This document shows positions 36,308 through 49,319 of a stretch of 64,000 nucleotides of DNA, piece by piece. Source of the stretch: Panopea generosa (taxonomy: Eukaryota > Mollusca > Bivalvia > Adapedonta > Hiatellidae). The notes under the pieces are model-generated. The model was given only the letters and a program-made list of their open reading frames with translations, searched no databases and was not told where the DNA came from. The stretch is taken from positions 20,871,406 to 20,935,405 of the forward strand of contig CM055908.1 in assembly GCA_029582155.1 (NCBI GenBank). The letters run 5' to 3'. A program made the position numbers and the translations under genes. How positions within the stretch are numbered: the first letter of the stretch is position 1; each line of letters begins with the position of its first letter.

Positions 36308-36548
36308 AAGTATTTAGCGCCATTTTATCTAACACTCGAGGGTAACATACGATCAGATAACCAAACATTCGTTCCTCGGATCTTGGAAGGCTATCCAGCA
36401 TTTGAGCGCAACAATTTTTACAAGTAACTAATAAGTCAGCAGTGACAGACGAATGACGATGATACACAATGTCGTATATCAATTATCACGGGGACTGTTG
36501 CCGGGCTGGAATTCGAACTCACGACCCCTGTATTGATAGCCAGACACA
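36308..36548 (-). repeat. SINE family A, diverged
   Basis: Reverse copy lacking the TTGA tail: TATTTAGCGCCATTTTATCT, TCGAGGGTAACATACGATCA, CAATGTCGTATATCAATTAT, head GGAATTCGAACTCACGACCC. Confidence 0.8.
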
Positions 36549-36549
36549 T

Positions 36550-37140
36550 TGTTTGGACGAATATACAACAGTCATTCATTTTAACCATGTCACCAAATGC
36601 ACAGATCTAATCTAAAGTTTAATACACAATTGTTTGCTAAAAAAAAAATTATTTTATTTTTTAAAGAAGTCAACTTGTATTTTAAGAGCACTTCACGTCA
36701 AGCCCTGCTGCACTAGAATATACTTTTTTTACTTCCATTTCTTCTTCTGATATTTACTGAATAAAAAGTTACCAAATACACAATATCATGCCATTTTATT
36801 TAGGATTGAACAGTCTCTGATTCACTTATGCACAACTTTAAAACAGAAAATGAATATAATGACTTTATAGACTATGTTACATTTTACATTTCAACGTACT
36901 GTTGTAATATTTTACCCTAAAGAAGACTGGGGTCTTTTTCAAGACTGCGTTTGCCCCCTTCATAGTCTTTCATACACTTTTACTTGAGCTGGTTCGCGGG
37001 GCTCATTATCTTGCTTTAAGTAACCGTGTGTCTTTGTCACACGGTTGATTCGTCTTATTTGTATTGTCTTTTCTTGTAACAACATCTGTGTTATGTATCA
37101 ATATGTATATAATGTATGATCATGAGTATTATCATTTATT
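36550..37140. other. Spacer, nothing recognised
   Basis: AT-rich with no supported feature. Confidence 0.4.
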
Positions 37141-37145
37141 TTCAG

Positions 37146-37250
37146 GTTTCGGGGATACATACTTTATCTGCAGAAACAAGTCCGAGGTTGACAGGGCATT
37201 AATTGAAACTTATGATGGATGTATTGGATGTATTAATAAAAAAATTGTAT
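37146..37250 (+). other. Possible isolated exon
   Basis: TTTATTTTCAG is followed by an open stretch encoding GFGDTYFICRNKSEVDRALI with coding-like composition, which then runs into AT-rich sequence. No partner exons or recognisable family. Weak. Confidence 0.15.
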
Positions 37251-37914
37251 TTGTATTTTTGCCGGTTATTTATTATACTAGTATATTGTTTAAATATGGA
37301 ATCTCTGACTTATTGTTATTAACCTTTGTAACCCCGTCGTCCTCAGTCCACCCCCTTAACAAATAAAGGTCATCACTTCTTGAACTTAAGGCATGTCCCC
37401 ATATGAATGTTCAGGATGACATGCTGAAATGCAAAATTGCAAATTAATGTAATTTCATGAACAATCGGCTTAAAACTGTGGAAGAAGTTACGTCCGCAAG
37501 GTTGTTGGTCCATAGTGTGATTTAAAAAAAAGTTAGAATAACAAAGAGTCATAAATAAAAATAATCTCACCGAATCTTTCATTTGAATCGGTAACCTGCA
37601 TACAGCAGCCAGTCTACGTATCTTGACTGTGACTTCTGCTGCAATTGGTGTCCATTTCCGTTGGACATACAATAATATTTTTAACACGTTTTTAAAAAGT
37701 TTCAATGGTCGTCTTATTTTTAAAAAAATATATTAAAAAAAAATGTAGTTTAAGAATGCCAATATTAAGGTCAGAAATTCAGCCTGTATGAATTTCATTG
37801 GTTAGAATCGCGCGTTCAAGACAGAGGTTAGCGCAGCCTTGCGAAAACATTATCCGTGCATAAATAAACATTGAACCCTGCACCATGCTGATATAAAAAC
37901 AATGTTTAATTCTG

Positions 37915-38214
37915 ATGCATGAAATACCTGCCGGAAAGGGACAGAGCATGCTTGTTGATAATCAATCGGAAGTCTTCTATAATGTTCGAAGATTTGCATT
38001 GCATTTGGGGCTGCCTAATATACCCGGCATTCAATGTAAGATTAACACGAAACTGGTAACCAGGAATTCATTACTCCATACCAAAATAAACAAAATGGTA
38101 GTCAAATGCAGGAGTGTTCACTTTTTCCGAACCGGAAGCAGGGTGAACCAGTGCGTGGAGTTTATTGAATGGTCTCACAACAGCGGGAGGATTTGCGTTA
38201 GCAAGGTTAAATAA
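37915..38214 (+). other. Unassigned 99-codon open frame
   Basis: The open frame starts MHEIPAGKGQSMLVDNQ and has more balanced codon use than its surroundings. No recognised domain, no signal peptide and no repeat match in the window. It may be a fragment of a transposable element or a chance frame. Confidence 0.2.
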
Positions 38215-38384
38215 ACAAAGGTCTATAACGCAAAAATAAAGACTGAGTTGGAACGCCAAGAGCTCGGATTCATGTTAAGCTGTACAGCAAGTTTCATTTG
38301 AATCGGGATAAAATTATGAGGGGGTGCAAAAACTATATAACTTGACAGTTACTTTTAGAAATTTCACTCACCATCGAGCGTTAC

Positions 38385-39150
38385 GTTAAGCAGCTTTACC
38401 GCCTCCTCCAGCCTTACTCTGAGTGTCCTAACTTTACCACCTCCTCCAGCGTTACTCTGAGTGTCCCAGCTTCATCGGTTCCTCCAGCATTACTCTGAGT
38501 GTCCCAGCTTTACCGTCTCCTCCAGCCTTACGCTGAGTGTCCCAGCTTCACCGTCTCCTATAGCGTTACCCTGATTGTCCCGGCTTAGCCATCTCCTCCA
38601 GAGTTACTCTGAGAATCCCAACGTCACCGCCTCCTTCAGCGTCACTCTGAGTGTCCCATTGTCCAATGCCACTCCGAGTGTCCCAGCTTCACCGCCTCCC
38701 CCAGCGTCACTCCAAGTGTCCCACCCTCACTGCCTCCTCCAGCGTCCCTCTGAGTATCCCAGCTTCATCGCCTCCTCTAGCGCCACTCTGAGTGTCCCAA
38801 CTTCACCGCTTCCTCTAGCGCCACTCTGAGTGTCCCAGCTTCATTGCCTCCTCCAGCGCCGATCTGAGTGTCCCAACTTCATCACCTCCTCCAGTGTCCC
38901 CCTGAATATCCCAGCTTCGTCACCTCCTCTAGCGCCACTCTGAGTGTCCCAAATTCACCGCCTCCTCTTGCGCCGATCTGATTGTCCCAGCCTCACTGCC
39001 TCCTCCTGCGTCACTCTGAGTATCCCAGCTTCATCGCCTCCTCTAGCGCCACTCTGAGTGTCCCAACTTCACCGCCCCCTCTAGCGCCAATCTGAGTGTC
39101 CCAACCTCACCGCCTCCTCCAGCGTCACTCTGAGTGTATCAGCTTCACCG
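38385..39150. repeat. Minisatellite F, ~38-bp GC-rich unit, ~20 copies
   Basis: Units of CTTCACCGCCTCCTCCAGCG plus TCACTCTGAGTGTCCCAG with many substitutions. It is far richer in G+C than its surroundings. The open frames over it are artefacts. Confidence 0.9.
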
Positions 39151-39159
39151 ACTGCAGAA

Positions 39160-41575
39160 GGCGGTTTTCAGAAAATGTTTGTCTACGCAGTTGACAATCA
39201 TGTATAAGCACAACGTACCCAATGGAGAAAAGTGCGTCCATTAAGTAGTCACTTCATACCAGTTAAATGGTAGATAATTCCATCTTCTTTTATCAAAATC
39301 TATTTTCTCCTGATGTTATCATCGTATAATTTTACTACAGTTGACTTATATCTGGTATATCGTAAAAATAATGTTATATTTAAATCGTAAGAAAAAGCCA
39401 AGTTGACAAAATGCATGTTGTTATAATCAAAATGTACTATTAAACATGCGCTACTAAAAAGAACTGTTCACTGCTTTTTCCCTGGCCTCGAAACGTTTCA
39501 CTCCCATATCTTAATATAGATCGACGGGAATTCCCGTAGTTCAACTTTCTAGTTCATAACCGTTGGAAAATATGTGTTGCGGTACGTTGAGATAAAGAAA
39601 TCCGACAACTTGACAGGTAATTTTATTTTTGTTTGTTTAAAGATGCTGTATATTAATAAAAGTTAGTCAGCTAATTTTATTAACTTTTTATATGGATGAA
39701 CTGTGATTGCGTTGTAACGTGTACATAAGATACATACTATTGCTACTGGTATACTTGGGGGGATTAGCTACTGTCAATTAGACAATTAACGTTCAGTTAA
39801 CAATCTTTTTTTGGAAAACTGCCTCATCAGATGCAGACAATACTTTCACCAATTGTTCACTGTTAAGCGTCTTCTCACATGTCTTCGCCATGACCTTGTG
39901 TAAGTTTAGGTTGCCCCCACCCCCTCCTGTGAGTTGCACATATAGCTTTTCAAAGAAATGTTCGTAATCGTTCTGTATTTGTTACTTGTCAGATTATATA
40001 AGTTCAGTCAGGTCAATATGTTGTCTAATCTTTCTTAAAGTGACGGCGATACAGGTAGGTTCACACCGTGGTTGATAACTACGTTAACCGCAACACAATA
40101 TACAAAAAGTAATGTGGCAGAGGGACTCAAAACCTTACACTCCCACACAAAAAATGAAACAAACAGCTGACTCAGTGTGAATGGTGCAACTGGTTGTGGG
40201 GTGAAAGAAAGCTGTGATGCCTTATTTACATAAAGTGTATGTTGACGACATTATGCCTACCTTCTCGATCGTAGAGTTTAACAATATTAGAAGACTGACC
40301 TCTTTCCCAGCCAGCTACACCATATCGGTCCAACATCGGCCCAACGTTTCAGTCGACGTCGGCCTATAAGCTGTTTTTTAATTGTAGCTGTCATGTTTTC
40401 TGCTACTGAGTTACCCATTTGACAAAGGAGACATTAAGTATTACAAAAGAAACCATGGCAATACTGTAAAAAAAAAGATGAAAAAATGCGAAAATGCGAA
40501 AAATGTGAAAATAGAAAAAAAATCTACATGCTCTGTTTCTAAAATGCATAAACATAGCATCATAACAACTACGATACGCAACATCAGTTATGGATATACA
40601 TGGTAGTTATTTACTTCTTCCTTACAAGTGCACACATACCAATATAGATAGCCTACTACCAGCGCATTGGGAAGGAAAGGGGGGGGGGGGGGGGGGCAAC
40701 CTGAGGAGAGAGTGTATATGAGGATGTATACTTCGAAGCTTGCCACGTCTATGTTAAGTGATGTATATGTGTTTCACCATGACAGATGTGATATAACGTG
40801 TATGTGGATTACATATCGTTGAAGATATGTTCATGCTGTCATGAACATGTGATGTCGATATACTTATCTCAAGTAACATTCGTCAAGTACACACATTTCA
40901 AGCGTTTCACACGCCAATAAGCTAATCTTTAACACGAACACATATACACCCATGTACGCATATATGATTAATGTAGTTTTATTTTTCTTCTTTTCATATT
41001 TGTGCCACTAACAAGACAATGTGTTATCTGATTGTTGTATTAGTAACACCCATTGTTATATATATGTATATGATACGGACACTATGTCTCGTGAACCAAT
41101 GTGCATAACTGCTGTATACATGGTGGGATGTATTTATAAATACATAGTTCAATATCTATAAACCAAGCCACAAAACGGTTGAACTTGACATGTAATATTA
41201 TCTAACTGGTTTGAACGAATCTTAGATAAAATTGTTTTCAATTTTGTGATAATACTTTTTTCTTCCCATTCATTCTGAATGGTTGATACTGATTAAATAA
41301 ATATAAATATCATAGGTCCGGGTTTGATATGTATTGTGATTATGTAAGGCAAGTCATGCACAATACATACTTTATTACATGAACGCTTCCTTAGTCATGC
41401 CAGTTTAGTCGGTCATGCAGTGTGCATTGCTATCTTTGGATAATAAATTGTGTTTGTCAGTGTGAATATTTATATTATATGTTTGTCAGTGTTGGATATT
41501 TACATGTGTTTTGCCTCTGATCAGTTTGCCTCTGATCAGTGTTTGTTGTTGAAAAAAAGCCTTATGTGCGCATAC
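39160..41575. other. Spacer without recognisable genes
   Basis: AT-rich. Contains a G tract at about 40679-40697. No coding exon or known repeat that I can support. Confidence 0.4.
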
Positions 41576-41579
41576 AACG

Positions 41580-43055
41580 ATATTAATATAGCACTGCGAT
41601 ATTTATATAGCACTCCGATACTAATACAGCACTAATATATACTAATATAGCACTACGATACTCATATAGCACTACGATACTAATATAGCACTACGATACT
41701 CACATAGCACTACGATACTTATATAGCACTACGATACTAATATAGCATTATATTAATTTAGCACTACGATACTCATATAGCACTACGATACTTATATAGC
41801 ACTACGATATTAATATAGCACTGCGATACTTTATAGCACTTCGATACTAATACAGCACTAATATATACTAATATAACACTACGATACTAATATAGCACTA
41901 CGATACTAATACAGCACTACGATACTCATATAGCACTACGATACTTATATAGCACTACGATATTAATATAGAACTGCGATACTTTATAGCACTATGATAC
42001 TAATATAGCACTACGATACTAATATAGCACTACGATACTCATATAGCACTACGAAACTTATATAGCACTACGATATTAATATAGCACTACGATATCAATA
42101 TAGCACTACGATACTAATGAATTATACGATTCTAATATAGCACTACGATATCAATTTAGCACTACGAGATTAATTTAGCACCACGATTTTAATATAGCAC
42201 TACGATATCAATATAGCACTACGATACTAATATAACACTTCGATACTCATATAGCACTACGAAACTAATACAGCACTGCGATACTAATATAGCACTACGA
42301 TATCAATATAACACTACAATTCTAATATGGCACTATGATATCAATATAGCACTACAATTCTAATATGGCACTATGATACTAATATAGCACTATGATATCA
42401 ATATAGCACTACAATTCTAATATAGCACTACGATACTAATATAGCACTACGGTACTAATATAGCACTACGAAACTAATACAGCACTGCGATACTAATATA
42501 GCACTAGGAAATTAATATAGCACTACGATATTACTATAGCACTATGATACTTATATATCACCACGATATTAATACAGCGCTATAATATTATTATAGCACT
42601 ATGATACTAATATAGCACTACGATACTAATACAGCACTGCGATACTAATATAGCACTACGATATTGATATAGCATTACGATTTTAATACAGCACTATAAT
42701 ATTACTATAGCACTACGATACTAATATAGCACTACGATATTAATACAGCACTGTAATATTACTATAGCACTACGATACTTATATAGCACTACGATATTAA
42801 TACAGCACTATAATATTACTATAGCACTACGATACTAATATAGCACTACGATATTAATACAGCACTATAATATTACTATAGCACTACGATACTTATATAG
42901 CACTACGATATTAATACAGCACTATAATATTACTATAGCACTACGATACTAATATAGCACTACGATATTAATACAGCACTGTAATATGACTATAGCACTA
43001 CGATACTTATATAGCACTACGATATTAATATAGCACTATGATACTAATATAGCAT
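41580..43055. repeat. Minisatellite G, 19-bp unit, ~78 copies, higher-order structure
   Basis: Units of ATAGCACTACGATACTAAT. In the distal part (about 42700-43020) three units form a 57-bp block, ACTATAGCACTACGATACTA + ATATAGCACTACGATATTAA + TACAGCACTATAATATT. Successive blocks alternate ACTAAT and ACTTAT, so the true period is 114 bp. Confidence 0.95.
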
Positions 43056-43069
43056 TACCGACATGTGCA

Positions 43070-43890
43070 CCAATAACATCAGTTTACTTTTCGATAGTTA
43101 GTACAATCGGCTCTTCTATATCCCCGTATGTAATAGTCGGTTGTGTTGCCTGACTTTACCTTCAACTATCAATGTTTGTTATAAACACAGATGTCTACAT
43201 TTAATGTAATAAGGATATGAATAATGTGTTTTTTTCTTTATGGTATTTTTTATCAAACACAATATTTTATAAATGTAAAACGCTGCGGAGAAACGTTAGC
43301 ATCGGATGATTATTTATTTTCATTTTCAGTTAATCTTAAAACAAGCTGTTCACTTAGTAAATCCACTCTGAAACGAGTTACATAGCTAAGCTGATAGAAA
43401 CCGATCTCGGTCGGGAGAATGACACACATATATGCGTGAGGAAAACGGAGGGCCCGAAAATAAACATATTTCCAATTGGGAGACCATGGCGTATCATATT
43501 CAAAATACACCATATTTTTATTTTCATATAAAGTTAATTTGCGGGAAACCAACACCAGTGTACTTTACATGAGGGAACCAGCTTAACCAGGGTACTTAAC
43601 ATGAAGGAACCAGCCTAATGGACGACGTCAAAACCCCGCCACTTCATGCAGGTAATTCTCTAGATAGAGAGATATTTCTTTATTTATACAGAACATAATA
43701 CATTACATTTAACAAATAACTATACATATAAAGACATATAGTAGACTGTATTTTAAACATATCAAAATATATTTTAAACCAATTTATCACACATCAAAGT
43801 TTAATATCACATTACTGTTTAAACATTAGCAAGCTTGTTGATAAACTTGCAGGGCAGAAAACATAACAAATACGTTTACTAGCTATATCC
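43070..43890. other. Spacer upstream of the LINE
   Basis: An open frame on the - strand at 43310-43555 has no recognised domain. A ~31-bp phrase with ACATGAGGGAACCAGC is duplicated at 43568 and 43601. Confidence 0.35.
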
Positions 43891-44118
43891 ACCGTGCACA
43901 TGAGAGGCCGGGATACAGTCTAAATGTTGCCAAGAGTATGTAAGATTTCGATGTGTGGAGAAAAGACAACTAAGTCTGTAGAATGGACCCAACTATCCCG
44001 ATTAGGTCCGTTAAATAGCAATGTTGGGAAAGCCACATTTGAGTACGTTGATTCGTCTGTTGCTTTAACTGAAAGTTTGGATAACGTTACAGTTTAGTTA
44101 CTGTTAGCGTTCATTACT

Positions 44119-45798
44119 ATGAATTGTGGTACAGGTATAACATTCCCTGCTTTTTTTAGGAAAGGCGTGTCAATTGCAGTTAAACTTGCGAATGACATAC
44201 ATTCTGTGTTAGGTGTAATTGAAGGTGATGATTTTTCAGCACTGAAAGACCTACTCAGCACTTCCAAACCCAGACCCAGACCCAGATCCCAATCAGCGTC
44301 CCTTTCTCGAGCAACTCCAGCGAAACAGAACCATTCCCCAACACTTAGTGCACATACTAACACAGAGGCGTGCCAGTGCTCGTGTAAAACTGAAAGTACA
44401 ATTACAAATAAAATTGTATCACAAGTCCAAGCGGACATGCTTTTACTAAAACAGAGACAGGTAGCGTTAGAAACGTCTAGATCAGCACAGATTCGCGATA
44501 TTGAAAATACAATGTTATGCATAAAGAGTAATATTGAATGTCTAAAAGAAAGTACTGAAGAAAACTTGTGCATCTTAAAAAGTAGCTTATGTGATATCCG
44601 TGTAAGTGACAATACAAACAAAGATATGTTACATATTAAACAAAGTATGCTAGATTTATCCCAAAGCTTGAGAACTCTCCAAGACAATGTGATTTTGCTT
44701 GGAAGTAAGTGTTGCAATGATCAATATGCTCAAACATTAAACTCTTGTAAAGCGGTGGTGATGCCAACTGCAACAGGCACTGTCCATCAAGCAGCCAATG
44801 ACAATGAATTGTATAACACAGAGTTTTCGAGAAATAATGTAAATACCGTGGTAAATACAGATATAGTTGACTATTGTGACAATGGTAATAGTGGTAATCA
44901 AACAACCGAAAGTGGGATGCCAGCTCCTGTAGACGGTGGTGAATTGGATGTTAGGTCACTTACTGAATTTCCGAATTTACCACCCCAAGATTCAGGTGTA
45001 TCCCAGTTATTTCCTCCTCCATTATCTGAGTCACCGATCAGCGGCTCCTTGTCTCCGCTCATTGCGTACAAAATGGCCGACACACTGTTTGATGACAGAT
45101 AAATGGAGGACGAATTTGTTTATGGAAATGTTCCTATTCCAATAAATACAAGCACTGTCCCGCGAAAGGAACAACCTGCATCAGATATATCTTACAAGGA
45201 TGCTGTTCAAAGTAAAAAAAATTACGGCAACAAAATGAGACCAAGACGGGATAAACTTAAAAAGAAAAAATCTCTAAATAACAATATTGACTTTGCGCAC
45301 ATTTATTCTACTATCGGGAAACCATCAAATATCTCGGTTAGAATCTCGGACCGTAATGCCCACGACAGGCATTTTGATGCAGGTCAGTCTACTGAGGACT
45401 CAGACTTGTTTCAGTGCGTAAAGAAAAGACTCAAAAGGTATTACGTTGGTGGTTTTGACCAATCAGTAACGGAAGCGAAAGTGTACTCCTATGTTAAATT
45501 TACTATATTTAGAAACAGAAAGTACAATTCTGTGGTCGTGCGTCTAAATGTAGAGGACGATGATAATGCGTCACTAGTAGAACTGCCGTACTTCTGGCCC
45601 AGAGGTCTCATTTGCCGCCCATGGTTAACGAGGCGTGGGTACAATTCGGATAAACATAACGGTCCGTCACCAAAGAAAGGGTATAGTCACTACAAAAACC
45701 GTTATGCAGATAATGACTTTGTGAGTGATAATGACTACTCGTACCACGGTTTCAATGATTACAATCCGTACGAGTATTTAGATGAGTGTATAGATTAG
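44119..45798 (+). pseudogene. LINE ORF1 (nucleic-acid-binding protein)
   Basis: ORF1p packages LINE RNA and acts as a chaperone. Residues 1-110 are basic and Pro/Ser-rich (KPRPRPRSQSAS). About 120-210 is a Leu/Ile-heptad coiled coil. An acidic linker follows, and the C-terminal part has a Lys-rich patch (RRDKLKKKKS), then YYVGGFDQSVTEAKVYSYV, which fits the RRM-like fold of LINE ORF1 proteins, and FWPRGLICRPW. An in-frame TAA immediately followed by ATG (45100-45105) splits it into 327 and 231 residues. This is either a lesion or a natural stop-restart junction. The gap to ORF2 is 39 bases. Confidence 0.7.
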
Positions 45799-45837
45799 CT
45801 CACGCAATATATCAGTTTGTAAAAGTATCAAAACATA

Positions 45838-47088
45838 ATGGCTAGTCTGAACAATTTAAATTTAATGACATGGAATGCTACAGGCATAATGTCCAGTTCA
45901 ACATATCTCGTAAATATGTTAAATAATAGTAATATTGATATTTGTGGTATATCTGAACACTGGTTATATGATAAAGATTTGCATTTTTTAGACAGCATTG
46001 ATAACAACTATAGGGCTCGTGCAGTTTCTGATGCAGATCTGATTTTACCAAGCAGACGCAAAGTTGGTAAAGGTGGTGTGGGGATTTTATGGCATAAAAA
46101 AATAGATCATATGATCTCAACCATTTCTACAGATGATGACAGAATAATTGGAATAGAATTAATATTAAACCCATGCAATTGCTTGTATATTTTTCAAGTT
46201 TACTTGCCATGCCGAAATCACTCTATTCAGAAATATAGGGATTATATTAATAAACTTGAGGATATCTTAAGTATGTATAGTGATAAGGGCCTGGTTATTG
46301 TCATGGGTGACATGAATACCGAATTAAGAAGTTCATTCGCTAAGCCCGTAGACTCTAGAATCTATAGTTTAAGCAAGTTTGTATTAGATAATAATCTTTT
46401 ATCTGTAACTTCAACGTGCACGTGCACATGGATGTCCTTCTCACATGTTAATTATAATGGAAAATCTGAAACAATGATTGACCATATATTATTTCCTGTC
46501 GAGAAAAAAGATCTTGTTAATTCCTGTTCGATACCGGATGATGATGCGTTAAATGTATCAAACCACAGACCAGTGCTCTGTAATATCACATTACCGTGTA
46601 TCGCAGAACTCGATGATAGCAATATGCCACTTAGAGTAAACTGGCGTAAAATCCGTGAAGAAAATGTAACTGAATATAAATATTATATTGAAAATGATGT
46701 ACATTGTGGTAAAATCCTTAATAACGCTATTAGATCGACCTCAGATATTGATAACCTATATAAAACAATTGTTAATTCCCTCAATAATGCTACTGATGCA
46801 TGTATCCCTAAGACAAAATTCAGACACTTTTTGAAGCCTTACTGGGATGAAGAACTAAGAAATGCACATAAGTGTATGACAACTAAACGTAAAAGTTGGA
46901 TTGGGGAGGGCAAACCTAAGGGAGTATCATTTGTGTCTTATAATGAATATAAAGGGGCGAAATGTTTATTTAGAAAATTGCACAGACATAAAGTTGAGCT
47001 CTCTCTACAGAAACAAAATGGTGAAATAGATAAAGCTGCGGAAATTGATAGTGCCTCATTCTGGAAGCTTATTAATTCCAGAAAGTGA
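45838..47088 (+). pseudogene. LINE ORF2, APE endonuclease part
   Basis: An apurinic-type endonuclease nicks the target DNA for target-primed reverse transcription. Catalytic motifs are visible in order: MTWNATG (residue ~10), SEHWL (~41, metal-binding Glu), GDMN (~157), IDHIL (~214) and SNHRPV (~243, catalytic His). All key residues look intact. A TGA at 47086, in frame with the RT part, ends this piece after NSRK; C-to-T change of a CGA codon would explain it. Confidence 0.85.
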
Positions 47089-47097
47089 AAATCAAAC

Positions 47098-48156
47098 ATG
47101 TCACCTGGGATAGAAATGAAATTGAATGGCACCACATACCGGGATCAAAAATCAAATACAATTCAATGGGGGTATTTTTTGAAAGAGCTTTACACACCTG
47201 ATAATCCTATTTTGTATGATGGATTAATAAATGACAGTTACAAAAGTGAATACCACTCGATAAATAACTTATTATCGCATGTAACATACACAAATGTTCC
47301 GTCAATAAGTACTAACGAAGTGCTTGTTGCCTGCCGAAAAGCAAAACAGTTTAAAGCTTGCGGGTGTGATAATGTTTATTATGAAAATATTACCTATGGT
47401 GGTGAAATAGTACTGAAACTCTTAGCAAAACTATTTCAAAATATGACTACATATGCGCATACGCCAAATGATATGAAGAAAGGTATAATCATACTTTTAT
47501 ACAAAGGTGGTAAAAAGGCAAAGACTGACCCGAATAGTTATCGAGCAATTACTCTCTCATCAGTACTGTTAAAATTATATGAATCTGTACTACTCGATAG
47601 AATTGAACGCGATTGTGCGTATCAGAAAATTAATAAGTTACAAGGTGGGTTTCAACGGGGTATTGGCTGCATGATGACTTCTTTTGTTCTGCGTGAATGC
47701 TCTTACTTCGCTAAAGAAAATGACAGTCAATTAAATATTGCTTTTCTAGATGTACGCCGTGCATTTGATACCGTTTGGCATGAGGCTCTTATGGTAATAT
47801 TGTTCAAATTTGGATTACCGTTATACATTCTTAAAGTTGTTTTTAATTTATATACCAATATGACCAGTTGTGTCAGAAACCAAGGTCACTTTTCAGACTG
47901 GTTCCCGGTATTACAAGGTACTAGACAGGGAGGGATTCTCAGTCCTTTTCTGTACATCGTCTTTATAAATGATCTTATGGATAAGTTAGTAGCCTCAGAA
48001 TATGGTTTTTATATGTACAATATTAACTGCTCCTGTCCTACATCAGCTGATGATATGGTTTTATTATCTTTATCTAAAACTGGGTTAAGTCACATGATTG
48101 ATATCTGCTACAAATATGGTATCGAACACCATTATTTTTACAATGCTTCTAAATGA
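47098..48156 (+). pseudogene. LINE ORF2, reverse transcriptase part
   Basis: RT motifs in order: ITLSSVLLKLYESVLLDRI, LQGGFQRGIGC, FLDVRRAFDTVWHEAL (motif A Asp), GTRQGGILSPFLYIVFINDL (motif B), and PTSADDMVLLS (motif C, with S replacing the usual Y before ADD). No RNase H domain was seen. The frame stops at a TGA after YNASK, where LINEs normally continue into the thumb domain; the same frame resumes directly (48241-48699: HLGVLFN...YKSVVLPKALYGCELW). Confidence 0.85.
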
Positions 48157-48240
48157 TCGGTCATTATATCTCATGAATCACGCAATAAATATAAATTAAA
48201 CACACGTAAATGGGTTCTTGGGGACAGTAAAGTAGATGAA

Positions 48241-49299
48241 GTGGAGCAGTATACACATTTAGGTGTGCTTTTCAATAAATACGAGAATAATAATGACATA
48301 ATAAAGGAAGCGAACTACAAAATTAGGAGTACCTTTTTAAATATAATAAATTGTGGCGTATATTCTGGGGGAATTCACCCAGCAACGGCGAAACAAATAT
48401 ATAAGTCGGTTGTCTTGCCGAAAGCTTTGTACGGCTGTGAGCTATGGCATAATCTTACTAATGCCCATATACTTACTATTGAAAGAGCACATAGGTTCTG
48501 TTTAAAATACATTCAGTCAATACCACAGTATACAAGAATAGACGTAGTACTAAGTATGTTAGGATGCCTATCAATGGAAGCTGAAATTGATAAAAGAAAA
48601 CTTATATTTTTAGGTCAGCTCTGTAGGTTGTCACCCTACTTCATAGCAAAGAAAATATTTGTTAATCGTTTATTTGACTATAAGTTACCTACCTACTAAA
48701 GTTAAAGGTTTCATTGCCGATATAAAAATTGTTTGTAAAAAATATGATATTTCATCGTACTTAGATGAATACTCTCAGACAAGTGTTTTTCCGTCAAAAT
48801 TTCAATGGAAAAAAATAGTAAATACTGCTGTTTATGGGTTCGAAAACAAACATTACTAAATAGATGTCAAAATGATGAATCTCTCAATGGATTCAATCTT
48901 ATCCATTGTAACTTTGATTTGTGCTTACTCTGGAAACTGAGTAAAACTGAAAGGATTTATACAGAACCATGTAGTACAATGGCATATATAATGTGTAGGT
49001 TTTTCTCAAGACCATTTCAGCAAAATTGTTCCAAATGTGGATTGCCATCTTCATACTTAGTTGAACATGTTCTACTTGATTGTATTTATAACAATAGCAA
49101 AGGGGATAGTTTATGGCAAAAATTACATGTGAGGTTTGGTGTAAAATTGTTTTGCTATATAACGTATATGCCAACACGTGTACAATTAATACATATGTTT
49201 ACAGGAATGAAATATTTCTTAAATGAAAAAGACAGCTTGGACTGTTTAAAAATATGTGTTTTAGCATTTCATAACATGTGTTATTGCAGTTATAAGTAA
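48241..49299 (+). pseudogene. LINE ORF2, thumb and C-terminal region
   Basis: Continuation of ORF2 with VEQYTHLGVLFN, LYGCELW and RKLIFLGQLCRL, then in shifted frames KVKGFIADIKIVCKKYD and finally CSKCGLPSSYLVEHVLLDC, the C-X2-C...H...C motif near the ORF2 C-terminus. The degenerate remnant at 13080-13660 shares these segments. Two indels (near 48695 and 48840) separate the pieces. Confidence 0.75.
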
Positions 49300-49319
49300 T
49301 ATGTCATGCAGTTAATAAA

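Larger units (their letters stand above)
43900..49316 (+). mobile_element. Nearly complete LINE (CR1/L2/jockey-type non-LTR retrotransposon)
   Basis: ORF1 (44119-45798), an APE-type endonuclease (45838-46600), reverse transcriptase (47098-48160) and a C-terminal zinc-knuckle region (to 49299) lie in order on one strand. ORF1, endonuclease and RT all share one reading frame. The copy is inactive: three in-frame stops (TAA at 45100, TGA at 47086, TGA at 48154), a 4-bp duplication near 48695 and one further indel near 48840. So few lesions in 5.4 kb mean a fairly recent insertion. Both ends are approximate, and no poly(A) or target duplication was identified. Confidence 0.85.

Noticed and set aside
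38575-38829. Ser/Pro-rich frame
   Set aside because: Translation of the GC-rich 38-bp minisatellite, without signal peptide or splice context.
43310-43555. 81-codon frame on the - strand
   Set aside because: No recognised domain or partner exon; left as spacer.
44094-44717. 207-codon frame on the - strand
   Set aside because: Antisense shadow of LINE ORF1.
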